5,250 nt of DNA from the NCBI GenBank assembly GCA_021789355.1, contig JAJYJR010000456.1, positions 1 through 5,250 of the forward strand. Direction: 5' to 3'. Below are positions 1 through 5,250 of the stretch, piece by piece (position 1 is the stretch's first letter; each line of letters opens with the position of its first letter). Below the pieces are notes generated by a model. It worked only from the letters and a program-made list of their open reading frames with translations. It searched no databases and was not told the DNA's origin. A program made the translations under genes and the position numbers. This DNA comes from Chloroflexota bacterium. GTDB lineage: Bacteria > Chloroflexota > Limnocylindria > Limnocylindrales > CSP1-4.

Positions 1-1
1 G

Positions 2-118
2 GTGGTGGACCTCCACGACGTGCTCGGGCTGCCGAAGAACGTGCTGGTGGGCACGAGGCTCGACGCGCCGCGCTTCTGGGACCTGATGGTGGGGGCGATC
101 GCGAGCTACGGGGGTTGA
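2..118 (+). CDS. Nucleoside hydrolase, C-terminal fragment (5' end outside the window)
   Basis: Only the last 38 residues and the TGA stop are present; the gene enters from the left edge. The fragment carries VLGLPKN, then RFWDL and finally ASYGG. It aligns without gaps to the last 38 residues of the next gene, with 26 identities by my count, so it is the end of an inosine-uridine-type nucleoside hydrolase. Family members hydrolyse the N-glycosidic bond of ribonucleosides to base plus ribose in the cytoplasm. The catalytic residues lie upstream and cannot be checked. The next start codon follows 35 bp after this stop on the same strand, so the two are probably co-transcribed tandem copies. 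The family call is firm; substrate and completeness are unknown. Confidence 0.85.
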   Translation: MVDLHDVLGLPKNVLVGTRLDAPRFWDLMVGAIASYGG

Positions 119-140
119 CGCTCTACGCGGACGGCAACGG

Positions 141-145
141 GGAGG
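141..145 (+). promoter_or_regulatory. Ribosome binding site of the second nucleoside hydrolase
   Basis: GGAGG lies 8 nt before the ATG at 154. This fixes the start there rather than at the in-frame TTG at 115, which overlaps the previous stop codon and has no comparable site in front of it. Confidence 0.75.
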
Positions 146-153
146 TGGGCCAC

Positions 154-1092
154 ATGGAGCGGCACCGGGTGATCCTGGACTGCGATCCCGGGCTGGACGA
201 CGCGTTCGCGATTCTGCTCGCCGCCGCCTCGTCCGCGATCGACCTCCTTGCGATCACGACGGTGGCCGGCAATCACACGGTGGATCGCATGACCCTGAAC
301 GCGCGCAGGATCTGCACCGTTGCCGGCATCAGGAACGTCCCGATCGCCCAGGGCTGCGACCGCCCGCTCGTGCGCCGGCAGATCGTCGGCAGCGACATCC
401 ACGGGGAGTCCGGGCTCGACGGCCCCACCTTCGGACCGCCAACCGTGCCGGCGGAGCCGCGCCACGCCGTCGACCTGATCGTCGAGCTGCTCATGGCGTC
501 GGGCGGCGACATCACGCTCGTGCCGATCGGGCCGCTGACCAACATCGCGACCGCCATGCGGCGGGAGCCGCGCATCGTGCCGAAGATCCGTCACATCTCG
601 CTGATGGGCGGTGCGTGGGGGCTCGGCAACCGCACTCCAGCAGCCGAGTTCAACATCCTGGTCGACCCCGAGGCCGCCCGGATCGTCTTCGAGAGCGGCG
701 TCCCCATCACGATGTGCGGGCTGGAGCTGACGCACCAGGTGGTCGCCACCCCCGAGATCATCGAGCGGATCGTGGACGTCGGCACCCCGGTGGGGGACAT
801 GGCGGCCGCGATGCTGCGGTTCTATGCGTCGACCACGACCCGTCGCAGGCGGTCCTTCGGGCCCGCCCTGCACGACCCGACCGCCGTCGCATGGGTGATC
901 GACCCGACCCTGTTCGATGCGGAGCCGATGCACGTGGACGTGGAAACGCACGCCGAGTTCTCCTACGGGCGCACACTCGTCGATGTCGACGACGTGCTGG
1001 GGTTGCCGAAGAACGCGATCGTGCCGACGAGGATCGATGCGGGCCGCTTCTGGGAGCTGCTGATCGGCGCGCTCGCGAGCTACGGCGGCTGA
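154..1092 (+). CDS. Inosine-uridine-type nucleoside hydrolase (group I, HDP motif)
   Basis: This 312-residue protein is full length for the family (about 310-315) and resembles the Crithidia inosine-uridine nucleoside hydrolase over its whole length. It should hydrolyse purine and/or pyrimidine ribonucleosides to free base and ribose in the cytoplasm. Seen motifs: DCDPGLDD at 9-16, giving the Ca2+-binding aspartates (D11, D15, D16); HGESG at 83-87; GPLTN at 126-130; AEFNI at 164-168, where N167 should contact ribose; DPEAA at 171-175; and HDP at 240-242, with H240 the expected general acid toward the leaving base and D241 a metal ligand. The calcium-contacting carbonyl position, Thr in Crithidia, is Ile125 here; this should be tolerable because the backbone is used. 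No signal peptide is visible. ATG at 154 is chosen because GGAGG sits 8 nt upstream and the protein then begins just before the first beta strand. The gene lies between a close paralogue and adenine deaminase. Preferred substrate cannot be read from the sequence. Confidence 0.95.
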   Translation: MERHRVILDCDPGLDDAFAILLAAASSAIDLLAITTVAGNHTVDRMTLNARRICTVAGIRNVPIAQGCDRPLVRRQIVGSDIHGESGLDGPTFGPPTVPAEPRHAVDLIVELLMASGGDITLVPIGPLTNIATAMRREPRIVPKIRHISLMGGAWGLGNRTPAAEFNILVDPEAARIVFESGVPITMCGLELTHQVVATPEIIERIVDVGTPVGDMAAAMLRFYASTTTRRRRSFGPALHDPTAVAWVIDPTLFDAEPMHVDVETHAEFSYGRTLVDVDDVLGLPKNAIVPTRIDAGRFWELLIGALASYGG

Positions 1093-1146
1093 TCGTGGCG
1101 ACGGCGGCCGGATGTCGGGCGTCGCGCACAGAGTCGTCGGGACAGC

Positions 1147-1151
1147 GGAGG
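1147..1151 (+). promoter_or_regulatory. Ribosome binding site of adenine deaminase
   Basis: GGAGG is placed 7 nt before the GTG at 1159. It supports that GTG, which is also the first ATG, GTG or TTG codon in the open frame after the preceding in-frame stop at 1090-1092. Confidence 0.7.
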
Positions 1152-1158
1152 CGATCGC

Positions 1159-2895
1159 GTGGATGACCTGCTGATCGAACACGGCCGGGTCGTCTCGGTG
1201 CTCACCGGCGAGGTGTTCGCCGCGGACGTGACGGTCGCCGGCGACACCATCAGCGGGGTGCTGCCGCCGGGAACGGCGCGCGCCGCCCGGGAGCGGATCG
1301 ACGCCACTGGCCTGTTCGTGGTGCCCGGGTTCGTGGACGCGCACATGCACGTGGAGAGCTCCTTCCTGGTCCCGGAGACGTTCGCGGAGCTCGCGCTGCC
1401 GCACGGGACGACCACGGTGCTGGCGGACCCCCACGAGATCGTCAACGTCGTGGGCGCGGACGGTCTGCGGTGGCTCGCGAGTGCCGGCCGGCGCACGCCG
1501 ATGACGATGCTGTTCGGCGTCCCATCGTGCGTCCCGTCACTGCCTGGCTTCGAGACCGCCGGGGCGGAGCTCGACGCTGCCGATGTGGCCGCGCTCCTGG
1601 AGGAGCCCGGGGTGGTGGGGCTGGGCGAGGTGATGGACTACCGTGCGGTGCTCGCCGGGGACGGGCGCATGACGGAGATCGTCGGTGTCGCCCGCGATCG
1701 GGGAGCGATCGTCGACGGCCATTGCCCGGGGCTCTCGGGCGCCGATCTCTCCAGGTACCTGGCGGCCGGCATCGACTCCGACCACACGAAGAACGCGCCT
1801 GCGGTCGCCCTCGAGAAGGCGCGGCTGGGGATGCATCTGCAGCTCCAGGAGAAGTCGATCTCTCCCGAGTTGATGCGGGACCTTCTGGCGGTTCCGCTGC
1901 GGCCGCCCTTCTCGCTGGTGACAGATGACGTTGCAGCCGATGCCATGGTGGCGAGCGGCCACCTGGACCATGTCGCGCGTCGCGCGGTGGAGGAGGGGCT
2001 TCCACCGCTCGAGGCGCTGCGAGCGATCACCGTCGTCCCCGCCCAGCGGCTGAGACTCCACGACCGAGGCACCGTCACGCCGGGACGCCGGGCGGACCTC
2101 GCGCTGCTCGCGGACCTGGGCTCGTTCCGCCCGTCCACCGTGATCGCCGGCGGGAAGGTCGTGGCCCGCGGCGGCGTTGCCGTGTGGGGAGCCCGGCCGC
2201 GTGACCCGTCCCCGTTCCACGATTCGGTGCGACTCCTGCCGCCGGACGCCGGGGAACTCGTCTGGCGGCCGGGCGGTCCGGACGGGACGCGACGCGCGCT
2301 CGCGATCCGCGTGAACGGCGTCGACACGTCGACCGTCGCGGACACGATCCAGGTGGACGTGAGGGACGGCAGAGCGCTGCTACCGCCTGGGGCCGCCACG
2401 CTCGCCGTCTTTCACCGGCACGGGCGCAGCGCCGATCGCGCCATGGCGCCGGTCGTCGGCATGGCGCTGGAGGAGGGCGCGGCCGCAACGACCTACGCGC
2501 ATGACAGCCACAACCTGCTCGTGCTGGGAACGTCGCCCGAGTCGATGGCGACCGCGGTCGCCGCGGTGATCGCCTCCGGCGGCGGGGTGGCCGTCGCGCG
2601 AGCGGGGCGCATCGCGGCGCTCCTGAGCCTGCCGGTTGCAGGGCTGATGTCCGAGGCGCCCGGAGTGCAGGTGGCCGCCGAGGCTGCCGCGGTGCGCGAG
2701 GCGCTCCATGCCTGGGGCTACCGGCATGCGAACGCGTTCATGAGCCTGGCAACGCTGTCGCTCCTGGTCAGCCCGGCCCTGAAGTTGACTGACCGTGGGC
2801 TCGTCGACGTGGAGCGTCGGGCCTGGGCGACGGTGCCGCCGGAGACCATTCCGCCGGCAGACACTGGACCCGCAGGGACGGGAGGACGATCGTGA
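1159..2895 (+). CDS. ade: Adenine deaminase (adenine to hypoxanthine)
   Basis: This 578-residue protein has the normal length and two-part layout of adenine deaminase (EC 3.5.4.2), an amidohydrolase-superfamily metalloenzyme that converts adenine and water to hypoxanthine and ammonia. The catalytic barrel covers about residues 50-340: DAHMHVES at 60-67 (metal ligands H62, H64), HGTTTVLADPHE at 82-93, GLGEVMD at 154-160 (E157, expected metal-bridging residue), DGHCPG at 186-191 (H188), SDHT at 207-210 (H209) and TDD at 255-257. The adenine deaminase C-terminal domain (about 410-556) shows HDSHN at 448-452, LPVAGLMS at 491-498 and LKLTDRGLVDV at 541-551. Two motifs depart from the family pattern as I know it: SDHE is SDHT, and the usual REGS is QEKS (230-233). 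Activity on adenine is therefore likely but not certain, and a related purine is possible. The start is GTG with GGAGG 7 nt upstream. The gene follows a nucleoside hydrolase after 66 bp and overlaps the next one by 4 bp, consistent with using adenine released by those enzymes. The last 20 or so residues are a Pro/Gly-rich tail. Confidence 0.94.
   Translation: MDDLLIEHGRVVSVLTGEVFAADVTVAGDTISGVLPPGTARAARERIDATGLFVVPGFVDAHMHVESSFLVPETFAELALPHGTTTVLADPHEIVNVVGADGLRWLASAGRRTPMTMLFGVPSCVPSLPGFETAGAELDAADVAALLEEPGVVGLGEVMDYRAVLAGDGRMTEIVGVARDRGAIVDGHCPGLSGADLSRYLAAGIDSDHTKNAPAVALEKARLGMHLQLQEKSISPELMRDLLAVPLRPPFSLVTDDVAADAMVASGHLDHVARRAVEEGLPPLEALRAITVVPAQRLRLHDRGTVTPGRRADLALLADLGSFRPSTVIAGGKVVARGGVAVWGARPRDPSPFHDSVRLLPPDAGELVWRPGGPDGTRRALAIRVNGVDTSTVADTIQVDVRDGRALLPPGAATLAVFHRHGRSADRAMAPVVGMALEEGAAATTYAHDSHNLLVLGTSPESMATAVAAVIASGGGVAVARAGRIAALLSLPVAGLMSEAPGVQVAAEAAAVREALHAWGYRHANAFMSLATLSLLVSPALKLTDRGLVDVERRAWATVPPETIPPADTGPAGTGGRS
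2881..2885 (+). promoter_or_regulatory. Ribosome binding site of the third nucleoside hydrolase
   Basis: GGAGG lies inside the end of the adenine deaminase gene, 6 nt before the GTG at 2892. It supports a GTG start that overlaps the TGA stop (GTGA), an arrangement typical of translational coupling. Confidence 0.7.
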
Positions 2896-3821
2896 TCCGC
2901 CTGCTCATCGACACCGACACGGCATCGGACGACGCCGTCGCGCTGATCATGGCGCTGCGCACCCCGGGCGTCTCGGTGGAGGCGATCACGGTGGTCGCTG
3001 GCAACGTGCCGCTCGACCAGGGGGTGCAGAACGCGCTCTACACGGTGGAGCTGTGCGGGAGTCGGGTGCCCGTCTACGCAGGGATGGCGAAGCCGCTGAC
3101 GCGGCCGCTGGAGACCGCGCAGGACGTGCACGGCACCGATGGCCTGGGCGACATCGGGCTGCCCGTGCGCGGGCGGACGCCGGCCCCCGGTGACGCGATC
3201 GGCGTCCTGCTGCACGCGGTGGACGCGGAACCGGGCGAGCTCACGCTCGTGACGCTCGGACCGCTCACGAACGTGGCGATGGCGATCCTGCGCGATCCGG
3301 CGTTCCCGTCGAAGGTGCGGCGCTGCGTCACGATGGGGGGAACCGGGATCCTGCCCGGCAACGTCACGCCGCTCGCCGAGTACAACATCTGGGTCGACCC
3401 GGAGGCCGCCGAGATCGTCTTCCAGTCGGGCATCCCGCTCACCATGGTCGGCTGGGACATCTCGCGCCTGTACGCGACGATCGGCCCTGACGAGATGCGC
3501 CGGATGGAGGCGGTGGACACCGACCTCGCGCGCTTCTGCGTGGCGATCCAGCGCCGGCTCCTGGAGTACTGCCTGACCCAGACGAAGCTTGACGGGTTCG
3601 ACCTGCCCGACCCGATCGCGATGGCGGTCGCCCTCGACCCGGCTGTGGCGACGCGCGTCGGCCGTCGGTTCGTCGCCGTCGAGACGGGTGGTTCCTGGGG
3701 CCGTGGGCAGACGATGGTCGACGAACTCCAGGTCACGGGCCGGGCCCCGAACGTGGACGTGGTCCGCGAAGCGTCGCGGGAGCGCTTCCTGGAGCTACTC
3801 CACACGTCCATCGGAGCCTGA
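2892..3821 (+). CDS. Divergent nucleoside hydrolase lacking the HDP histidine
   Basis: This 309-residue protein has the nucleoside hydrolase fold signature and normal family length. It should cleave a ribonucleoside, or a related N-riboside, to base and ribose. Seen motifs: DTDTASDD at 7-14, where the usual DTDPGxDD has Thr-Ala-Ser in the middle but keeps the Ca2+ aspartates D9, D13 and D14; HGTDG at 80-84; GPLTN at 123-127; AEYNI at 162-166; and DPEAA at 169-173. The catalytic HDP motif is PDP at 239-241: the metal ligand D240 stays, but the His general acid is replaced by Pro239. Trp188 and Trp269, or Cys227, might help base recognition or leaving-group activation, as Trp or Cys is thought to do in the non-His groups of the family; this is inference. 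The GTG start overlaps the adenine deaminase stop by 4 bp and has a good ribosome binding site, so the two are probably translationally coupled. It is far more diverged from the upstream hydrolases than those are from each other, and probably differs in substrate. No signal peptide is visible. Confidence 0.93.
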   Translation: MIRLLIDTDTASDDAVALIMALRTPGVSVEAITVVAGNVPLDQGVQNALYTVELCGSRVPVYAGMAKPLTRPLETAQDVHGTDGLGDIGLPVRGRTPAPGDAIGVLLHAVDAEPGELTLVTLGPLTNVAMAILRDPAFPSKVRRCVTMGGTGILPGNVTPLAEYNIWVDPEAAEIVFQSGIPLTMVGWDISRLYATIGPDEMRRMEAVDTDLARFCVAIQRRLLEYCLTQTKLDGFDLPDPIAMAVALDPAVATRVGRRFVAVETGGSWGRGQTMVDELQVTGRAPNVDVVREASRERFLELLHTSIGA

Positions 3822-3842
3822 GCCCGCTGGGCCGCGGCTCAG
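3818..3842. terminator. Possible bidirectional terminator between convergent genes
   Basis: A perfect inverted repeat has arms CTGAGCC (3818-3824) and GGCTCAG (3836-3842) around an 11-nt GC-rich loop. The left arm contains the TGA of the third nucleoside hydrolase and the right arm contains the complement of the M20 gene's TGA. The position suits a shared terminator. However, there is no T-tract on either side and the loop is long, so a standard intrinsic terminator is not proven. Confidence 0.35.
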
Positions 3843-5167
3843 CCCTCGAACCGCTCGACGCCAGAGAGACTCCGCACGAGCTCGAGGTACGCGGGGATGG
3901 TCAGGCGGGGCCGCGACGCGGATAGCACCTCCCTCGCACCCGCCGCGCCGTCGGCGAGGAGGTCGACGACGGTCGCGACGAGGGCCTTCGTGGGGTCGAT
4001 GTACGCCGCCTGCTCGTCCACGACGTGGAACGAGGCACCGTGAATGGTCCCGCCGAACCCGCCTGTGCTCGGATGGATGAGCGGCATGACCTGGGAGAGA
4101 TCGCCTGCGTCCGTGGACGCGGCGATGGGCGGCCGCTCGGCCCACCCTTCACCCCCCACGATCGCCCGCGCCTGCGCCGCGAACCGCCGGGCGAGCTCCT
4201 CGTTCTCGACCAGTGGCAGGTAGCCGGGGAGCGTCTCGATCTCCACGGCCGCCCCGATCGCCATGGCTGCTCCCCGCAGGCTTCGATCCACCTTGACCAC
4301 CGCGTCGCGCATCGCCTCGAGTGTGAGGCCGCGCACCTGCGTCTCGAGCCACGCCTCGGCGGGCACGACGTTCACCGCCTCGCCTCCGCGCGTGAGGATG
4401 GAATGGACGCGAACATGGTCCTCGTCCCGGAACGTCTCGCGCTGCATCCCGATCGCCGTGAGCGCGAGGGAGCCGGCGTGGAGCGCGTTGACCCCCTCCT
4501 CGGGCGCCGCCGCCGCGTGCGCGGCGCGGCCGATGAACCGCGTGCGCTTCACCACGAATCCCGTGCTCCCGGCAGGGATCGAAAGGCGCCGATCCTCCGG
4601 CGTCGACGAGGCATGGATCAGCATCGCCATGTCGACGTCGTCGAAGACGCCGAGACGCAGGAGCTCCGGCTTGCCGCCGAGGAACTCGATCCGGTCGGCT
4701 TGCGCCTGCTCGCTGCGCCACGCGAGGTCGACGTACTCCTCGGCGGGCACGGCGATGAACGCCACGCGACCCGCGAGGGCGCCCTCGATGCCCGCGGACC
4801 GCAGTGCGGCCGCAACGCCGAGCATCTGGGCTACCTGGGCGTGATGGCCGCAGGCGTGCGCGATGCCGGTCGCCTGGTCCGCGGCCGGATGGTCTGGAAC
4901 GGGCAGGCCGTCGAGCTCGCCGAGGATCGCAACCGTCGGGCCGCGGGTGCCGAGATCCAGGTCGGCCCGTACGCCCGTGATCGCCAGCCCCTCGCGGGGC
5001 TCGAGCCCGAGCGCGCGCATCCGCCCCGCGACCAGCGCCGCGGTCTGGAACTCCCGGAAGCCGATCTCGGGATGGGCCCAGATGGAATGTGCGGTCGCGA
5101 CGATGTCGCCGCGGCACGCGTCGACCGCCACGACGGCGCGCGAGATCAAGCTCTCCGTGGTGTCCAT
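3839..5167 (-). CDS. M20-family metal-dependent amidohydrolase (AbgA/AbgB or M20D type)
   Basis: This 442-residue protein is an M20 zinc-type peptidase/amidohydrolase that should cleave an amide bond in an N-acyl or aminobenzoyl amino acid or similar small compound. Seen in order: HPEIGFREF at 32-40; ILGELDGLPV at 81-90; HACGHHAQ at 104-111, with expected metal ligands C106 and H108; PAEEY at 141-145, with E143 the likely catalytic base and E144 a ligand; LIHASS at 183-188 (H185); a dimerisation domain at about 195-310 beginning near FIGRAAHAAAAPEEG (211-225) and including GGEAVNVVPAEAWLE (261-275); then STDAGDLS at 351-358 and IHGASFH at 375-380 (H376 as last ligand). The GHACGH, PAEE and SDxGD-like patterns fit the p-aminobenzoyl-glutamate hydrolase (AbgA/AbgB) branch best, but the substrate cannot be inferred. 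No signal peptide is seen, so it is probably cytoplasmic. The ATG at 5167 is the first start codon before the conserved N-terminus and has no Shine-Dalgarno sequence. A TGCTACGAT element 6 nt upstream suggests leaderless expression. The gene converges on the purine operon and is not part of it. Confidence 0.9.
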   Translation of the reverse strand: MDTTESLISRAVVAVDACRGDIVATAHSIWAHPEIGFREFQTAALVAGRMRALGLEPREGLAITGVRADLDLGTRGPTVAILGELDGLPVPDHPAADQATGIAHACGHHAQVAQMLGVAAALRSAGIEGALAGRVAFIAVPAEEYVDLAWRSEQAQADRIEFLGGKPELLRLGVFDDVDMAMLIHASSTPEDRRLSIPAGSTGFVVKRTRFIGRAAHAAAAPEEGVNALHAGSLALTAIGMQRETFRDEDHVRVHSILTRGGEAVNVVPAEAWLETQVRGLTLEAMRDAVVKVDRSLRGAAMAIGAAVEIETLPGYLPLVENEELARRFAAQARAIVGGEGWAERPPIAASTDAGDLSQVMPLIHPSTGGFGGTIHGASFHVVDEQAAYIDPTKALVATVVDLLADGAAGAREVLSASRPRLTIPAYLELVRSLSGVERFEG

Positions 5168-5173
5168 CGGCCG

Positions 5174-5182
5174 ATCGTAGCA
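5174..5182 (-). promoter_or_regulatory. Candidate extended -10 promoter element for a leaderless M20 transcript
   Basis: On the minus strand the sequence reads TGC-TACGAT, matching the extended -10 form TGn plus a TAnnnT hexamer. The hexamer ends 6 nt before the ATG of the M20 gene, so transcription would start at or next to the start codon. No TTGACA-like -35 is found at 17 nt spacing, which is acceptable for an extended -10 promoter. The lack of a ribosome binding site for this gene supports the reading. Confidence 0.42.
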
Positions 5183-5205
5183 GCAGTGGCAGTGCCCTTC
5201 GTGCG

Positions 5206-5219
5206 CCGCTCTCGAGCGG
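5206..5219. promoter_or_regulatory. 14-bp palindrome upstream of the M20 gene, possible operator
   Basis: CCGCTC and GAGCGG are perfect inverted 6-bp arms with a 2-nt centre (TC). The site starts 39 bp upstream of the M20 start codon, at or just upstream of a -35 region if transcription starts at the ATG. The tight 2-nt centre makes a hairpin terminator unlikely and a dimeric regulator site conceivable. In DNA this GC-rich the palindrome could be chance. Confidence 0.22.
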
Positions 5220-5250
5220 AGCGGGCGACCGGCGCAGGCCGTCAGACCTT

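Noticed and set aside
115..153. Upstream TTG start for the second nucleoside hydrolase, overlapping the previous stop
   Set aside because: It adds 13 residues with no family resemblance and has no good ribosome binding site, whereas ATG at 154 has GGAGG 8 nt upstream.
1093..1158. Possible internal promoter between the nucleoside hydrolase and adenine deaminase
   Set aside because: No convincing -35/-10 pair or hairpin is visible in these 66 bp; only the ribosome binding site stands out.
106..1434. Long minus-strand open frame (442 codons) opposite the second nucleoside hydrolase
   Set aside because: The translation is rich in Arg, His, Gly and Pro, with no recognisable motif, and it lies opposite two clearly conserved genes. 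It is a by-product of high-GC codon use.
1537..2399. Overlapping minus-strand open frames within the adenine deaminase gene
   Set aside because: They are low-complexity Arg/Ser/Pro/Ala-rich translations opposite a conserved coding frame, with no motifs.
4149..5117. Second minus-strand frame of 322 codons inside the M20 gene
   Set aside because: It is an Arg-rich shifted reading of the M20 gene, whose own frame carries all the conserved metal-binding motifs.
5242..5250. Possible end of another minus-strand gene (TGA at 5244-5242)
   Set aside because: Only two codons would be visible before the stop, so a gene cannot be supported, although a minus-strand neighbour beyond the edge is possible.

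Overview
The window is GC-rich (roughly 70% by eye) and densely coding, with GTG starts, clear GGAGG ribosome binding sites and short gaps. This suggests a high-GC bacterium, for example Actinomycetota or Chloroflexota. The lineage cannot be fixed from the sequence alone. No RNA gene, insertion sequence, CRISPR array or origin was seen.

Positions 2-3821 hold a plus-strand run of four purine-salvage genes that looks like one operon. The order is the 3' end of a nucleoside hydrolase (2-118), a complete nucleoside hydrolase closely related to it (154-1092), an adenine deaminase (1159-2895) and a third, divergent nucleoside hydrolase (2892-3821). The gaps are 35 bp, 66 bp and a 4-bp overlap. Together the enzymes could cleave imported or recycled nucleosides to base plus ribose, and convert adenine to hypoxanthine with release of ammonia. 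The two complete hydrolases differ at the active site: the first has the HDP motif of inosine-uridine hydrolases, and the second lacks that histidine. They therefore probably divide substrates between them.

A minus-strand gene (3839-5167) converges on the operon. It encodes an M20-family amidohydrolase (AbgA/AbgB or M20D type). Only 17 bp separate the two stop codons, and a perfect 7-bp inverted repeat contains both of them. The M20 gene has no Shine-Dalgarno sequence. Instead a TGC-TACGAT element ends 6 nt before its ATG, as expected for a leaderless transcript. The last 83 bp (5168-5250) are its upstream region and hold a 14-bp palindrome.

The most notable points are the array of three nucleoside hydrolases around an adenine deaminase, the altered active-site motifs in the third hydrolase and in the deaminase, and the leaderless-type start of the M20 gene. 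None of this amounts to a clearly new system; it is mainly an unusual arrangement of known enzyme families.
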